A stretch of 64,000 nt of DNA from assembly GCF_001280125.1 (NCBI RefSeq), contig NZ_LGEG01000233.1:78733-142732 (forward strand), in the 5' to 3' direction. The notes under the pieces were generated by a model. The model saw only the letters and a list, made by a program, of their open reading frames with translations. It was not told the origin of the DNA and did no database searches. Position numbers and translations under genes: made by a program. Below are positions 9,510 through 26,151 of this stretch, in pieces. How positions within the stretch are numbered: position 1 is the stretch's first letter; every line of letters begins with the position of its first letter. Origin of the DNA: Streptomyces sp. NRRL F-6492 (GTDB lineage Bacteria; Actinomycetota; Actinomycetes; Streptomycetales; Streptomycetaceae).

Positions 9510-10049
9510 TTACTTACCAGCCTTTCCGACCTTGCGGCGGATGACCTCGCCCGCGTACTTGACGCCCTTGGCCTTGTACGGGTCGGGCTTGCGCAGCTTG
9601 CGGATGTTGGCGGCGACCTCGCCGACCTTCTGCTTGTCGATGCCCTCGACCGAGAACTTGGTCGGCGACTCGACCTTGAACGAGATGCCCTCGGGCGCCT
9701 CGACCAGGATCGGGTGGCTGTAACCGAGCTGGAACTCCAGGTTGGAGCCCTTCGCGGCGACGCGGTAACCGACACCGCTGATCTCGAGCGCCTTGACGTA
9801 ACCCTGGGTCACACCGGTGATCATGTTGGCCACCAGCGTGCGGGACAGGCCGTGGAGGGCCTTGTTCTGACGCTCGTCGTTCGGGCGGGTGACGTTGAGA
9901 ACGCCGTCCTCACCCTTAACGATCTCGATCGGCGCGGCGACGGTGTGGTTCAGGGTGCCCTTGGAACCCTTCACCGTGACCGTGCGGCCCTCGATGGTGA
10001 CGTCCACGCCGGCGGGAACCTGGATAGGCAGCTTGCCAATACGCGACAT
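9510..10049 (-). CDS. rplF: 50S ribosomal protein L6
   Basis: 179 residues with two similar domains, starting [20 protein letters not shown] and ending in the conserved [20 protein letters not shown] region with GKAGK tail. It lies near the factor-binding centre of the large subunit. Order rpsH-rplF-rplR is as in other spc operons. Confidence 0.98.
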   Translation of the reverse strand: MSRIGKLPIQVPAGVDVTIEGRTVTVKGSKGTLNHTVAAPIEIVKGEDGVLNVTRPNDERQNKALHGLSRTLVANMITGVTQGYVKALEISGVGYRVAAKGSNLEFQLGYSHPILVEAPEGISFKVESPTKFSVEGIDKQKVGEVAANIRKLRKPDPYKAKGVKYAGEVIRRKVGKAGK

Positions 10050-10070
10050 TAGCTATTCCTCCGTTCCCGA

Positions 10071-10469
10071 CTACCAGACGTAGGCGAGGACTTCCCCACC
10101 TACGCCCTTCTTGCCTGCCTGCTGGCCGGTCAGGAGACCGTGGGACGTGGAGATGATCGCCACGCCCAGGCCGCCGAGGACCTTCGGCAGGTTGGTGGAC
10201 TTCGCGTAAACCCGGAGGCCGGGCTTCGAGATCCGCTTGATGCCCGCGATGGAGCGCTCACGGTTCGGACCGAACTTGAGCTCGAGGACGAGGTTCTTGC
10301 CGACCTCGGCGTCCTCGACCTTCCAGCCCGTGATGAAGCCCTCCTGCTGGAGGATTTCCGCGATGTGAGACTTGATCTTGCTGTGCGGCATCGTCACGCT
10401 GTCGTGGTATGCCGAGTTCGCGTTACGCAGACGAGTCAGCATGTCCGCGATCGGATCAGTCATGGTCAT
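10071..10469 (-). CDS. rpsH: 30S ribosomal protein S8
   Basis: Primary 16S rRNA-binding protein, 132 residues: [20 protein letters not shown] through the [20 protein letters not shown] block near the C-terminus. Two ATG codons lie at 10467-10469 and 10461-10463; I kept the first, which follows GAAGG by about ten bases. In enteric bacteria S8 represses its operon by binding mRNA; no equivalent site is obvious here. Confidence 0.97.
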   Translation of the reverse strand: MTMTDPIADMLTRLRNANSAYHDSVTMPHSKIKSHIAEILQQEGFITGWKVEDAEVGKNLVLELKFGPNRERSIAGIKRISKPGLRVYAKSTNLPKVLGGLGVAIISTSHGLLTGQQAGKKGVGGEVLAYVW

Positions 10470-10580
10470 GAATTGGCCTTCGGCCTCTCTCGCCGGGGTT
10501 TCCAGTGCGCCATCCCTCTCCCCACACAGGGGCGGGACGGGTGCGGCGCGGGGACCTACGGCGTAGTAAGTCGTACGGGC

Positions 10581-10632
10581 GGCGGACGCCCAACCCCACC
10601 AGCCTACGGCATGACGGGGGTGGGCCTCCGCC
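10581..10632 (-). other. Long imperfect inverted repeat in the rpsN-rpsH gap
   Basis: The 220 bp between rpsN and rpsH are unusual for this tight operon. They contain GGCGGA-GCCC-CCCC pairing with GGGG-GGGC-TCCGCC around a 19-base loop. It could be a partial terminator, a processing site or a regulatory hairpin; no small gene is evident. Confidence 0.5.
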
Positions 10633-10689
10633 GACCCAATGCTTACCGAGAGACTCCGGAACTCCTGACACCCAAAGGGTGAAAGGGAG

Positions 10690-10875
10690 TTACCAGGAGC
10701 TCTTGGTCACGCCCGGCAGCTCGCCACGGTGAGCCATCTCACGGAGGCACACGCGGCACAGGCCGAACTTGCGGTACACGGAGTGGGGACGACCACAGCG
10801 CTGGCAGCGCGTGTAACCGCGCACGCCGAACTTGGGCTTGCGGGCAGCCTTCGCGATGAGAGCCTTCTTCGCCAT
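10690..10875 (-). CDS. rpsN: 30S ribosomal protein S14, zinc-binding type Z
   Basis: 61 residues, starting [20 protein letters not shown]. Two CxxC pairs (Cys24/Cys27 and Cys40/Cys43) define the short zinc-binding S14 form. The ATG at 10873-10875 is five bases after the rplE stop. Many streptomycetes also carry a zinc-free paralogue elsewhere, controlled by Zur; only the zinc form is in this window. Confidence 0.97.
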   Translation of the reverse strand: MAKKALIAKAARKPKFGVRGYTRCQRCGRPHSVYRKFGLCRVCLREMAHRGELPGVTKSSW

Positions 10876-10880
10876 CTCGC

Positions 10881-11435
10881 TTACGCCTCCTTGAACGGGA
10901 AGCCGAGGTGACGCAGAAGGGCACGGCCCTCGTCGTCGTTGGTCGCCGTGGTCACCACGGTGATGTCCATACCCCGGACACGGTCGATCTTGTCCTGGTC
11001 GATCTCGTGGAACATGACCTGCTCCGTGAGACCGAAGGTGTAGTTGCCACGGCCGTCGAACTGCTTGGGGGACAGGCCGCGGAAGTCGCGGATGCGCGGG
11101 AGCGCGAGCGACAGGGTGCGGTCCAGGAACTCCCACATGCGGTCGCCACGGAGCGTGACGTGGGCGCCGATCGGCTGGCCCTCGCGAAGCTTGAACTGCG
11201 CGATGGACTTGCGGGCCTTCGTGACGGCCGGCTTCTGACCGGTGATCGTCGTGAGGTCGCGGATCGCGCCGTCGATCAGCTTCGAGTCACGGGCGGCGTC
11301 GCCGACACCCATGTTGACCACGATCTTCACGAGGCCGGGGATCTGCATGACGTTCTCGTAGGAGAACTCCTCACGCAGCTTGCCCGCGATCTCCTCGCGG
11401 TACTTCGTCTTGAGACGCGGAGTGGTGGTAGCCAT
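10881..11435 (-). CDS. rplE: 50S ribosomal protein L5
   Basis: 5S rRNA-binding protein that forms an intersubunit bridge with S13. 184 residues, starting [20 protein letters not shown], with the conserved [16 protein letters not shown] block. The ATG shares one base with the rplX stop (TGATG), so translation is coupled to rplX. Confidence 0.98.
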   Translation of the reverse strand: MATTTPRLKTKYREEIAGKLREEFSYENVMQIPGLVKIVVNMGVGDAARDSKLIDGAIRDLTTITGQKPAVTKARKSIAQFKLREGQPIGAHVTLRGDRMWEFLDRTLSLALPRIRDFRGLSPKQFDGRGNYTFGLTEQVMFHEIDQDKIDRVRGMDITVVTTATNDDEGRALLRHLGFPFKEA

Positions 11436-11746
11436 CAGATGTCCTCACCCGTCCGCTTGGCAACGCGGATCTTGTTGCCCTCGTCGTCGAAGCGGTAACC
11501 GACACGCGTGACGACCTTCTTGCCGTCCTTCTCCACGACGAGCTGAACGTTGCTCACGTGGATCGGGGCCTCGGTCGTCACGATGCCGCCGGCCTGCGAG
11601 GGGCCGGCCTTGGTGTGCTTCTTGACCCGGTTGACACCCTCGACGAGGACGCGGTTCTCGCGGGGGAAGGCCGTGACGACCTTGCCCTGCTTGCCCTTGT
11701 CCTTACCGGTGATGACCTGGACCAGGTCGCCCTTCTTGATCTTCAT
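11435..11746 (-). CDS. rplX: 50S ribosomal protein L24
   Basis: Assembly-initiating protein, 103 residues with a KOW motif ([20 protein letters not shown]). It starts two bases after the rplN stop and its own stop overlaps the rplE start. Length and sequence are normal for the family. Confidence 0.97.
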   Translation of the reverse strand: MKIKKGDLVQVITGKDKGKQGKVVTAFPRENRVLVEGVNRVKKHTKAGPSQAGGIVTTEAPIHVSNVQLVVEKDGKKVVTRVGYRFDDEGNKIRVAKRTGEDI

Positions 11747-11748
11747 GC

Positions 11749-12117
11749 TTACAGCACCTCCGGCGCGAGCGAGATGATCTTCATGAACTTCTTCTCGCGC
11801 AGCTCACGGCCGACCGGGCCGAAGATACGGGTGCCACGAGGGTCGCCGTCGTTCTTGAGAATGACGGCGGCGTTCTCGTCGAAGCGGATGTACGAGCCGT
11901 CCTGGCGGCGGCGCTCCTTGACGGTGCGAACGATGACCGCCTTGACGACGTCACCCTTCTTCACGTTGCCACCGGGGATCGCGTCCTTGACGGTGGCGAC
12001 GATGACGTCACCGATGCCCGCGTAGCGGCGACCCGAGCCACCGAGAACACGGATGCAAAGGATCTCCTTGGCACCAGTGTTGTCGGCGACACGCAGTCGC
12101 GACTCCTGCTGGATCAC
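11749..12117 (-). CDS. rplN: 50S ribosomal protein L14
   Basis: 122 residues, starting [20 protein letters not shown] and containing [20 protein letters not shown], both L14 signatures. It is the first gene of the spc group and is separated from rpsQ by a 99-bp gap with a strong hairpin. Confidence 0.98.
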   Translation of the reverse strand: MIQQESRLRVADNTGAKEILCIRVLGGSGRRYAGIGDVIVATVKDAIPGGNVKKGDVVKAVIVRTVKERRRQDGSYIRFDENAAVILKNDGDPRGTRIFGPVGRELREKKFMKIISLAPEVL

Positions 12118-12145
12118 GTCTATCTCCTGATTGTCTGCCGGTTCC

Positions 12146-12176
12146 CGGCCGGGGCTTCACGAGGAAGCCCCGGCCG
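12146..12176 (-). terminator. Hairpin at the S10/spc boundary
   Basis: A 13-bp perfect stem (CGGCCGGGGCTTC with its complement) and five-base loop lies between rpsQ and rplN. There is no T-tract. The site coincides with the classical boundary between the S10 and spc operons, so it probably ends or attenuates S10 transcription. Confidence 0.65.
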
Positions 12177-12216
12177 AGCCTGGCGGAACGAACTCGAAGG
12201 GTTACCCCTTCAAGAA

Positions 12217-12501
12217 TTACTTGGCCTTCTCGAGGATCTCGACGACGCGCCAGTGCTTCGTCGACGACAGCTTCCGGGTCTCCATCAGGAGGACGCGGTC
12301 ACCGATGCCGGCAGCGTTCTGCTCGTCGTGAGCCTTGAGCTTGTTCGTACGGCGGATGACCTTGCCGTACAGCGCGTGCTTGACGCGGTCCTCGACAGCG
12401 ACGACGACGGTCTTGTCCATCTTGTCGCTGACGACGAGGCCCTCGCGGACCTTGCGAGCGTTGCGCTCGGTCTTCTGCTCAGTCACGTTGCTCTCGCTCA
12501 T
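12217..12501 (-). CDS. rpsQ: 30S ribosomal protein S17
   Basis: Primary 16S-binding OB-fold protein, 94 residues. The core begins [20 protein letters not shown] after a 17-residue polar N-terminal extension ([17 protein letters not shown]). It is the last gene of the S10 cluster and overlaps the rpmC stop by one base. Confidence 0.97.
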   Translation of the reverse strand: MSESNVTEQKTERNARKVREGLVVSDKMDKTVVVAVEDRVKHALYGKVIRRTNKLKAHDEQNAAGIGDRVLLMETRKLSSTKHWRVVEILEKAK

Positions 12502-12725
12502 CAGGCGTTCTCCACCGTCTCGATGCCCAGCTCGCGCTCACGCATCAGGGTGTAGATCCGGGCGATGTCCTTACGGACGGACTTGAGCCGACCGTGGTTC
12601 TCGAGCTGGCCCGTCGCCGCCTGGAAGCGGAGGTTGAACAGCTCTTCCTTGGCCTCGCGGAGCTTGTTGAGAAGCTCCTCGTTGCCCAGCTCGCGCAGCT
12701 CGGACGCCTTGGTACCGGCCGACAT
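12501..12725 (-). CDS. rpmC: 50S ribosomal protein L29
   Basis: A 74-residue helical hairpin protein near the exit tunnel, with [20 protein letters not shown] as the diagnostic block. I chose the ATG at 12723-12725, which overlaps the rplP stop by one base; an adjacent upstream GTG would add one residue. Confidence 0.96.
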   Translation of the reverse strand: MSAGTKASELRELGNEELLNKLREAKEELFNLRFQAATGQLENHGRLKSVRKDIARIYTLMRERELGIETVENA

Positions 12726-13144
12726 CACAGCTCACCTGCTTCGCGCTTCACGATCTTGCACTTCATCGGCAGCTTGTGGGCCGCACGGGTCAGGGCCTCG
12801 CGCGCGATCTTCTCGTTCGGGTAGGACAGTTCGAACATCACCCGACCCGGCTTGACGTTCGCGATCCACCACTCCGGAGAACCCTTACCGGAACCCATGC
12901 GGGTCTCGGCGGGCTTCTTCGTCAGCGGGCGGTCCGGGTAGATGTTGATCCAGACCTTGCCGCCACGCTTGATGTGGCGGGTCATCGCGATACGAGCCGC
13001 CTCGATCTGGCGGTTGGTCACGTACGCCGGCGTGAGGGCCTGAATGCCGTACTCGCCGAACGCGACCTGCGTACCACCCTTGCTCATGCCCGAGCGCTTG
13101 GGGTGGTGCTGCTTGCGGTGCTTGACCCTACGGGGGATCAGCAT
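12725..13144 (-). CDS. rplP: 50S ribosomal protein L16
   Basis: 139 residues, starting [20 protein letters not shown], with [20 protein letters not shown] near residue 80. It helps organise the A site and elongation-factor-binding region. It lies six bases after rpsC, and its stop overlaps rpmC. Confidence 0.98.
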   Translation of the reverse strand: MLIPRRVKHRKQHHPKRSGMSKGGTQVAFGEYGIQALTPAYVTNRQIEAARIAMTRHIKRGGKVWINIYPDRPLTKKPAETRMGSGKGSPEWWIANVKPGRVMFELSYPNEKIAREALTRAAHKLPMKCKIVKREAGEL

Positions 13145-13149
13145 GTCGG

Positions 13150-14001
13150 TCAGGCCTCCGTTCCGGTGCTCTCAGCCGGAGCGGCAGCGGCGGCGGGAGC
13201 GTCGGCCTTGGGGGCCTCGGCAGCCGGCGCGGACTGCTGCTGCGGCTTGCGGCCGCGGCCGCCACGCTCGCCACCACGGCCACCACGGCCGGCGGGACGG
13301 TCGCCAGCGCCACCCGCACCACGGGCCGGGCGGTTACCCGCACGGGCCGCGGCGTTCTCGGCGCGGACCTCGGCGATGTTCTTGACGTCGCCCTTGTAGA
13401 TCCAGACCTTCACGCCGATGCGGCCGAAGGTCGTCTTGGCCTCGAAGAAGCCGTAGTCGACGTTCGCGCGGAGCGTGTGCAGGGGCACGCGGCCCTCGCG
13501 GTAGAACTCCGAGCGGGACATCTCGGCGCCGCCGAGACGACCGCCGCACTGGATCTTGATGCCCTTGGCGCCGGCCTTCATCGTGCCCTGCATGCTCTTG
13601 CGCATGGCACGACGGAAGGAGACGCGGGAGGAGAGCTGCTCGGCGACGGCCTGGGCGACCAGCTGGGCGTCCATCTCGGGGTTCTTGACCTCGAGGATGT
13701 TCAGCTGGACCTGCTTGCCCGTGAGCTTCTCGAGGTCGCCGCGGATGCGGTCGGCCTCGGCGCCGCGGCGGCCGATGACGATGCCGGGACGCGCGGTGTG
13801 GATGTCCACACGCACACGGTCACGGGTGCGCTCGATCTCCACCTTCGAGATGCCGGCGCGCTCCATGCCGGACGTCATCATCCGACGGATGGCGACGTCT
13901 TCCTTGACGTAGTCCTTGTACAGCTTGTCGGCGTACCAGCGGGACTTGAAGTCCGTGGTGATGCCGAGCCGGAACCCATGCGGGTTAACCTTCTGGCCCA
14001 T
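13150..14001 (-). CDS. rpsC: 30S ribosomal protein S3 with Arg/Gly-rich tail
   Basis: Forms part of the mRNA entry tunnel. 283 residues. The KH and S3 C-terminal domains occupy about the first 215 ([40 protein letters not shown]). The remaining ~65 residues are low complexity: RGG-like ([15 protein letters not shown]), then a Q-Q-Q and Ala/Pro/Glu segment. The ATG overlaps the rplV stop by one base. Confidence 0.97.
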   Translation of the reverse strand: MGQKVNPHGFRLGITTDFKSRWYADKLYKDYVKEDVAIRRMMTSGMERAGISKVEIERTRDRVRVDIHTARPGIVIGRRGAEADRIRGDLEKLTGKQVQLNILEVKNPEMDAQLVAQAVAEQLSSRVSFRRAMRKSMQGTMKAGAKGIKIQCGGRLGGAEMSRSEFYREGRVPLHTLRANVDYGFFEAKTTFGRIGVKVWIYKGDVKNIAEVRAENAAARAGNRPARGAGGAGDRPAGRGGRGGERGGRGRKPQQQSAPAAEAPKADAPAAAAAPAESTGTEA

Positions 14002-14348
14002 TACCGGGTTCCTTCCTTGCTGCTGACGACCACGGTGATGTGGCTGGTCCGCTTACGGATCCGGTAGGCACGGCCCTGAGCACGCGGACGGAACCGCTTC
14101 AGGGTCGGGCCCTCATCCACGTACGCCTCGCTGATGACCAGCGAAGAGGCGTCAGTGTGGTCGTAGTTGTGCGCGGCGTTGGCGATGGCGCTGTCCAGCA
14201 CCTTGCCAACCGGCACGCTCGCGGCCTGCGGGGCGAAACGCAGGACCGCCTGAGCCTCCGTGGCGTCCATGCCACGGATAAGGTCCACCACGCGGCGGGC
14301 CTTCATGGGCGTGACGCGGATGTACCGCGCCTGGGCCCTGGCTTCCAT
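14001..14348 (-). CDS. rplV: 50S ribosomal protein L22
   Basis: Lines the exit tunnel; its beta-hairpin is where macrolide-resistance changes arise in other species. 115 residues from [21 protein letters not shown] chose the ATG at 14346-14348 with GGAAGG upstream; a ten-residue longer start begins with two ATGs nearer rpsS. It ends [16 protein letters not shown]. Confidence 0.95.
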   Translation of the reverse strand: MEARAQARYIRVTPMKARRVVDLIRGMDATEAQAVLRFAPQAASVPVGKVLDSAIANAAHNYDHTDASSLVISEAYVDEGPTLKRFRPRAQGRAYRIRKRTSHITVVVSSKEGTR

Positions 14349-14390
14349 GGTTGTCCTTCCAGTGTCTGTCATGGTCATTCCACCCCGCTA

Positions 14391-14672
14391 CTAGCGGCGC
14401 TTCGACTTCCGGTCGTCCTTCACGTGACCCCGGAAGGTGCGCGTCGGCGAGAACTCGCCGAGCTTGTGGCCGACCATCGACTCGGTGACAAACACCGGAA
14501 TGTGGGTCTTGCCGTTGTGCACCGCGATCGTGTGGCCGAGCATGGCCGGGATGATCATCGAGCGACGGGACCAGGTCTTGATGACGTTCTTGGTACCGGC
14601 TTCGTTCTGGGCGTCCACCTTCTTGACGAGGTGGCCGTCGACGAAGGGTCCCTTCTTGAGACTGCGCGGCAT
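14391..14672 (-). CDS. rpsS: 30S ribosomal protein S19
   Basis: 93 residues, [20 protein letters not shown] with the conserved [20 protein letters not shown] end. It binds 16S rRNA with S13 in the head. Order rplB-rpsS-rplV is as usual. Confidence 0.98.
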   Translation of the reverse strand: MPRSLKKGPFVDGHLVKKVDAQNEAGTKNVIKTWSRRSMIIPAMLGHTIAVHNGKTHIPVFVTESMVGHKLGEFSPTRTFRGHVKDDRKSKRR

Positions 14673-14684
14673 CTAAACCCGCTC

Positions 14685-15521
14685 CTAGCGCTTCTTGTTC
14701 GTCTTGCGGCGGCGGACGATGTACTTGTTCGAAGCCTTCTTCGGCGAACGAGTACGACCCTCCTTCTGACCCCACGGGGAGACCGGGTGGCGACCACCGG
14801 AGGTCTTGCCCTCACCACCACCGTGCGGGTGGTCGACCGGGTTCATCGCCACACCGCGGACGGTCGGGCGAACACCCAGCCAGCGCTTACGGCCGGCCTT
14901 GCCCCAGTTGATGTTCGACTGCTCGGCGTTGCCGACCTCGCCGATGGTGGCGCGGCAGCGGGCGTCGACCAGACGGATCTCGCCGGAGGGCATGCGGAGG
15001 TGGGCCATCGTGCCCTCCTTCGCCAGCAGCTGCACGGAGGCACCGGCCGAGCGCGCGAACTTGGCGCCGCCACCGGGACGGAGCTCGATCGCGTGGATCG
15101 TGGTACCGACCGGGATGTTGCGGAGCGCCAGGTTGTTGCCGGGCTTGATGTCCGCGCCGGGGCCGTTCTCGACGCGGTCACCCTGCGTCAGACCCTTGGG
15201 GGCGATGATGTAGCGCTTCTCGCCGTCCACGTAGTGGAGCAGCGCGATGCGCGCGGTGCGGTTGGGGTCGTACTCGATGTGAGCGACCTTGGCCGGCACG
15301 CCGTCCTTGTCGTGACGACGGAAGTCGATCACGCGGTAGGCGCGCTTGTGGCCACCGCCCTGGTGACGGACGGTCACACGACCGGTGTTGTTACGGCCGC
15401 CCTTGCTGTGCAGGGGGCGGACCAGCGACTTCTCCGGCGTGGACCGCGTGATCTCGACGAAGTCGGCTACGGAGGAGCCACGACGGCCCGGCGTAGTCGG
15501 CTTGTACTTGCGGATACCCAT
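14685..15521 (-). CDS. rplB: 50S ribosomal protein L2
   Basis: 278 residues, starting [20 protein letters not shown]. It is needed for subunit association and peptidyl transfer. It has the invariant [20 protein letters not shown] region near residue 225, containing the functionally important histidine, and a basic tail (RRRKTNKKR). Confidence 0.98.
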   Translation of the reverse strand: MGIRKYKPTTPGRRGSSVADFVEITRSTPEKSLVRPLHSKGGRNNTGRVTVRHQGGGHKRAYRVIDFRRHDKDGVPAKVAHIEYDPNRTARIALLHYVDGEKRYIIAPKGLTQGDRVENGPGADIKPGNNLALRNIPVGTTIHAIELRPGGGAKFARSAGASVQLLAKEGTMAHLRMPSGEIRLVDARCRATIGEVGNAEQSNINWGKAGRKRWLGVRPTVRGVAMNPVDHPHGGGEGKTSGGRHPVSPWGQKEGRTRSPKKASNKYIVRRRKTNKKR

Positions 15522-15560
15522 TTCTCAGTCCTCGTCCGATATCGGACGACTCGACCGCCG

Positions 15561-15884
15561 TCAGGCGGTCGGGCCGCCGAAGATGTCGATTCGGTTGCCC
15601 TCAGCAAGGGTCACGATGGCGCGCTTGGTGTCCTTGCGCTTGCCGAAACCGGCCTTGGTCCGCTTGCGCTTGCCCTGGCGGTTGATCGTGTTGACCCCGG
15701 TGACCTTGACCGAGAAGACCGCCTCGACGGCCTGCTTGATCTGGGTCTTGTTGGAGCCGGGCGCGACGATGAACGTGTACTTGTTCTCGTCGAGCAGGGC
15801 GTAGCTCTTCTCCGAGACGACCGGCTTGACGAGGATGTCACGCGGGTCCGAGAAGGTCTTGCTGGTGACGACGGCCTCGCTCAT
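15561..15884 (-). CDS. rplW: 50S ribosomal protein L23
   Basis: 107 residues at the exit of the tunnel, docking site for SRP and trigger factor. Contains [20 protein letters not shown] and [20 protein letters not shown]. Its ATG overlaps the rplD stop by one base. Confidence 0.97.
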   Translation of the reverse strand: MSEAVVTSKTFSDPRDILVKPVVSEKSYALLDENKYTFIVAPGSNKTQIKQAVEAVFSVKVTGVNTINRQGKRKRTKAGFGKRKDTKRAIVTLAEGNRIDIFGGPTA

Positions 15885-16534
15885 CAGGCGTCGCTCCCTT
15901 CGGTCTCAGCGGTCTGGGGGCCAGACACGAAGGACTCGAGGGCGGCCTTGGTGAAGACCACGTCGTCGGAGACGATCACGTCGTACGTGTTGAGCTGGCC
16001 CGGCTCCAGGATGTGCACCTGGGGCAGGTTACGAGCGGACAGCCACGCGGCCTCGTCGGAGCGCTCGACGACCAGGAGCAGGTTCTTGCGCTCCGAGATC
16101 TTGCCGAACAGCGTCTTGGCGGCCTTGGTGGAGACCTCACCCTCGACCACGCCGGTGACGACGTGGATGCGGGAGTGCGTGGCCCGGTCCGAGAGGGCAC
16201 CGCGGAGGGCGGCGGCCTTCATCTTCTTCGGGGTCCGCTGCGAGTAGTCACGCGGCTGCGGGCCGTGGACGACGCCACCACCGGCGAACTGCGGGGCGCG
16301 GGTCGAACCCTGACGGGCGCGGCCGGTGCCCTTCTGGCGGTAAGGCTTCTTGCCACCACCGCGGACTTCGCCACGGGTCTTGGTCTTGTGCGTGCCCTGA
16401 CGGGCCGCGGCCAGCTGCGCGACGACGACCTGGTGGATCAGCGGGACGCTGACCTTGGCGCCGAAGATCTCCGCGGGGAGCTCGACGGTCCCGGCCTTGT
16501 CGCCTGCCGGCGAAAGGATGTCAATGGTGCTCAT
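15884..16534 (-). CDS. rplD: 50S ribosomal protein L4
   Basis: 216 residues with the tunnel loop [20 protein letters not shown]. In enteric bacteria L4 represses the S10 operon; whether it does so here is unknown. The ATG at 16532-16534 is seven bases after rplC. A longer in-frame start lies inside rplC and was rejected. Confidence 0.97.
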   Translation of the reverse strand: MSTIDILSPAGDKAGTVELPAEIFGAKVSVPLIHQVVVAQLAAARQGTHKTKTRGEVRGGGKKPYRQKGTGRARQGSTRAPQFAGGGVVHGPQPRDYSQRTPKKMKAAALRGALSDRATHSRIHVVTGVVEGEVSTKAAKTLFGKISERKNLLLVVERSDEAAWLSARNLPQVHILEPGQLNTYDVIVSDDVVFTKAALESFVSGPQTAETEGSDA

Positions 16535-16541
16535 CGGTTCC

Positions 16542-17186
16542 TCAAACCCCCTTGGCCGCGGTGCGGACCAGGACGAGGCCACCGTTCGGGCCGGGGACCG
16601 CGCCCTTGATGAGCAGCAGACCCTTCTCGGCGTCAACGGCGTGGACGGTCAGGTTCTGGGTGGTCACACGCTCGTTGCCCATGCGACCAGCCATCTTCAT
16701 GCCCTTGAAGACACGGCCCGGGGTGGCGCAGCCACCGATGGAACCGGGCTTGCGGTGCACGCGGTGGGCACCGTGCGACGCCTTGCCACCACGGAAGTTG
16801 TGGCGCTTCATGACACCGGCGAAGCCCTTGCCCTTGCTCTTCGCGGTGACGTCGACCTTCACGCCGGCCTCGAAGACCTCGGCGGTGATCTCCTGGCCGA
16901 GCGTGTACTCGGAGGCGTCGGCGGTGCGGAGCTCCACCAGGTGGCGGCGCGGGGTGACGTCGGCCTTGGCGAAGTGACCCTTGAGGGGCTTGTTCACCTT
17001 GCGCGGGTCGATCTCGCCGAAGGCGATCTGGACCGACTCGTAGCCGTCGTTGTCGTTCGTGCGGACCTGGGTCACGACATTCGGACCGGCCTTGACGACG
17101 GTGACCGGGACGACCCGGTTGTTCTCGTCCCAGACCTGCGTCATGCCGAGCTTCTCGCCCAGGATGCCCTTGATGTTCTTAGCCAT
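16542..17186 (-). CDS. rplC: 50S ribosomal protein L3
   Basis: 214 residues from [20 protein letters not shown], with the long loop reaching the peptidyl-transferase centre ([20 protein letters not shown]). It starts 13 bases after rpsJ. A longer frame through rpsJ was rejected. Confidence 0.97.
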   Translation of the reverse strand: MAKNIKGILGEKLGMTQVWDENNRVVPVTVVKAGPNVVTQVRTNDNDGYESVQIAFGEIDPRKVNKPLKGHFAKADVTPRRHLVELRTADASEYTLGQEITAEVFEAGVKVDVTAKSKGKGFAGVMKRHNFRGGKASHGAHRVHRKPGSIGGCATPGRVFKGMKMAGRMGNERVTTQNLTVHAVDAEKGLLLIKGAVPGPNGGLVLVRTAAKGV

Positions 17187-17199
17187 CTCGCGCGTCACC

Positions 17200-17508
17200 T
17201 CAGAGCTTGATCTCGATGTCGACGCCCGCCGGCAGGTCGAGACGCATGAGCGAGTCGACCGTCTTCGGCGTGGGGTCGAGGATGTCGATGAGGCGCTTGT
17301 GCGTGCGCATCTCGAAGTGCTCGCGCGAGTCCTTGTACTTGTGCGGCGACTTGATGACGCAGTACACGTTCTTCTCAGTGGGCAGCGGCACCGGGCCCGC
17401 GACCGACGCACCAGTGCGGGTCACCGTCTCGACGATCTTCTTCGCCGAGGAGTCGATGACCTCGTGGTCGTAGGCCTTGAGCCGGATGCGGATCTTCTGT
17501 CCCGCCAT
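17200..17508 (-). CDS. rpsJ: 30S ribosomal protein S10
   Basis: 102 residues, starting [20 protein letters not shown]; also the NusE partner of NusB in antitermination in other bacteria. First gene of the S10 cluster (rpsJ-rplC-rplD-rplW-rplB-rpsS-rplV-rpsC-rplP-rpmC-rpsQ). The start at 17506-17508 follows a leader with hairpins, one shared with the rpsL leader. Confidence 0.98.
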   Translation of the reverse strand: MAGQKIRIRLKAYDHEVIDSSAKKIVETVTRTGASVAGPVPLPTEKNVYCVIKSPHKYKDSREHFEMRTHKRLIDILDPTPKTVDSLMRLDLPAGVDIEIKL

Positions 17509-17569
17509 GGCTACTAGTAGTCCTTTGTCTCGTAACGCTCTGGACTCGGGGGTCCTCATGACTCCACCT

Positions 17570-17594
17570 CCGACCCACGCGGTCGGGCGTGTCG
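17570..17594 (-). promoter_or_regulatory. Leader hairpin motif shared by rpsJ and rpsL
   Basis: The 25-base element contains CCGACC-CACGC-GGTCGG (6-bp stem, 5-base loop) plus a GTGTCG flank. It lies 61 bases upstream of the rpsJ start and recurs with one mismatch at 26574-26598, 50 bases upstream of rpsL. Sharing between the first genes of two ribosomal operons suggests a common leader control element. Confidence 0.75.
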
Positions 17595-17609
17595 CGCTCC
17601 CTCTACGCA

Positions 17610-17627
17610 GAAGTCCCTGAGGACTTC
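17610..17627 (-). promoter_or_regulatory. Second hairpin in the rpsJ leader
   Basis: GAAGTCC-CTGA-GGACTTC, a perfect 7-bp stem with a four-base loop, lies about 15 bases upstream of the shared motif in transcript order. The rest of the 430-bp stretch between rpsJ and 17938 holds a GC-rich leader and no gene that I can support. Confidence 0.5.
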
Positions 17628-17854
17628 CCAACCAAGGGGGCGCGGTCCCGAAGTACCGCGGAGCCGGGGGGCAGCTGCAACATCTGCAAAGGGCCCGCCG
17701 AGTGCCTGGCCGGTACCCCGCTGACGCTTCCCAGAAGATTCCCGTACGTCCGCCCCTGACGAGGGGCGACGAGTACTGTGGGACTCGCTTCCGGTCCTCC
17801 CGACGGGAGGCGCGCAGCATCGGCACTCAACCGAGCAACCCCGACAGTCTGCCA

Positions 17855-17893
17855 TACGGGGCCATCCGGCCGCCAATCGGGATCGAAGACTGT
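17855..17893 (-). promoter_or_regulatory. Possible rpsJ promoter (weak)
   Basis: On the minus strand TTGGCG is followed 19 bases later by CAGACT. The spacing is slightly long and both hexamers are imperfect. If used, the leader would be about 350 nt. This is a suggestion only. Confidence 0.3.
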
Positions 17894-17938
17894 ACCCCAC
17901 GTCACGTACATCCATGCGCCGGGGCGCATGGGCCGGGG

Positions 17939-18370
17939 TCATCCCGGAGGGCGTTCTCCGCCGTGCGGCATCAGGGCGAGCAGCTCCGCCGTCCCGGTGT
18001 CGGCCGGGAGGATCCGGTGCGGCAGCCGGGTGAGCCGGGCCGCCTCGGCCCCGTACCCCCGGTCGAGGACGAGCCGGAGCACGTGCCGCACCTCGGCGAT
18101 CCGGGCCGCGCGCTCCTCCCCCTCGGGCAGGGCCCGCGCCCAACCCCCTTCCACGATCGTCGCCTTGGCCCTGGCCACGTACCGCTCCAGGGTCTCCTCC
18201 GGCAGGTCGAAGAAGGCGGCGACCCGCGCGGCGGGGAGACCGCCGACGGCGCGCAGGACGAGCGCGGTCCGGGACGGCGAGGGCCGCGGCCTCGCCGCGC
18301 GCGCATGCCTCCGCCTCGCGCGCCCGGAGCCCGACCCGTGGGCCCCGTCCCCCGCCCGCGTGCGTACGGC
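17939..18370 (-). pseudogene. Remnant of an ECF-type RNA polymerase sigma factor
   Basis: In the frame ending at 17939, residues read ALVLRAVGGLPAARVAAFF, DLPEETLERYVARAKATIVE, then RIAEVRHVLRLVLDRGYG and TAELLALMPHGG. This is the order of sigma region 4 followed by the accessory C-terminal domain of the SigJ/ECF41-42-like group. Regions 1-3 are missing: the frame meets the gdhA stop at 18371. Upstream of region 4 the similarity shifts frame (EAEACARGEAAALAV is in another frame). The only clean start, GTG at 18178, would begin after region 4. I read it as a decayed gene; a 79-residue protein from 18178 cannot be excluded. Confidence 0.5.
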
Positions 18371-22016
<3,646 letters not shown>

Positions 22017-22018
22017 GA

Positions 22019-22096
22019 CCCCGGACACGCGAAGGAAGCCCCGGACACGTGGAAGAAGCCCCGGGAACGCGAAGAAGCCCCGGGAACGCGAAGAAG
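22019..22096 (+). repeat. Four tandem 19-20-bp repeats preceding a terminator
   Basis: Units of the form CCCCGG(A/G)(C/A)ACG(C/T)G(G)AAG(G/A)AAG are repeated four times from just after the stop of the PIG-L gene. The last two units are identical. The unit contains GAAGAAGCCCC, the same bases as the left arm of the adjoining terminator, so the array looks like amplified terminator arms. Confidence 0.85.
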
Positions 22097-22123
22097 CCCC
22101 GCACCTTCCGGTGCGGGGCTTCT
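22092..22123. terminator. Bidirectional terminator between the PIG-L gene and tuf
   Basis: AGAAGCCCCGCACC-TTCC-GGTGCGGGGCTTCT forms a perfect 14-bp stem with a 4-base loop. It lies between two convergent genes and can serve both. A T-rich stretch (TCTCCCTACT) follows on the plus strand. Confidence 0.9.
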
Positions 22124-22168
22124 CCCTACTGCTCAGCGGCTCCTGCGAGCCACCAGGTCGGTGCGAGA

Positions 22169-23362
<1,194 letters not shown>

Positions 23363-23512
23363 GGGGGTCCTCCTGGAGAGTGGTTCTGTACGCCTTGCTC
23401 ATCGGCGCCAGGTGATCTTTGCTGGGATGCCATCCGCCGGAGCCCGGTCCTCGGGTCTCGGGGGCCGAGCCCCGGCGTCTGGTGTCAAGCCTAAAGCGTG
23501 AACTCGGGAGAG

Positions 23513-25639
<2,127 letters not shown>

Positions 25640-25678
25640 ATCGGCTCAGTCTTCTCTCGGTCTCGATGTGGGTTGCGA

Positions 25679-26149
25679 CTACCAGCGGTAGTGCGCGAAG
25701 GCCTTGTTGGACTCGGCCATCTTGTGCGTGTCCTCACGCTTCTTGACGGCAGCACCGAGGCCGTTCGAGGCGTCGAGGAGCTCGTTCATGAGGCGCTCGG
25801 TCATGGTCTTCTCGCGACGGGCGCGGGAGTAACCGACGAGCCAGCGGAGGGCCAGCGTGGACGCGCGGCCCGGCTTGACCTCGATCGGCACCTGGTAGGT
25901 GGCGCCACCGACACGGCGGGACTTGACCTCAAGGGCCGGCTTGACGTTCTCCAGCGCGCGCTTCAGCGTGATGACCGGGTCCTGGCCGGTCTTCTCGCGA
26001 AGACCCTCCATGGCGCCGTACACGATGCGCTCGGCGGTGGAACGCTTGCCGTCCAGCAGGATCTTGTTGATCAGCGAGGTGACAAGAGGAGAGCTGTAGA
26101 CCGGGTCGATGATGACCGGGCGCTTCGGGGCGGGGCCCTTACGAGGCAT
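25679..26149 (-). CDS. rpsG: 30S ribosomal protein S7
   Basis: Nucleates assembly of the 30S head. 156 residues, starting [20 protein letters not shown] and ending [13 protein letters not shown], both typical of S7. It starts two bases after the rpsL stop. Confidence 0.98.
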   Translation of the reverse strand: MPRKGPAPKRPVIIDPVYSSPLVTSLINKILLDGKRSTAERIVYGAMEGLREKTGQDPVITLKRALENVKPALEVKSRRVGGATYQVPIEVKPGRASTLALRWLVGYSRARREKTMTERLMNELLDASNGLGAAVKKREDTHKMAESNKAFAHYRW

Positions 26150-26151
26150 TC

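Noticed and set aside
23363..23512. TTGACA in the fusA-tuf gap as a full tuf promoter
   Set aside because: No acceptable -10 lies 16-19 bases downstream, so it is mentioned only under tuf.
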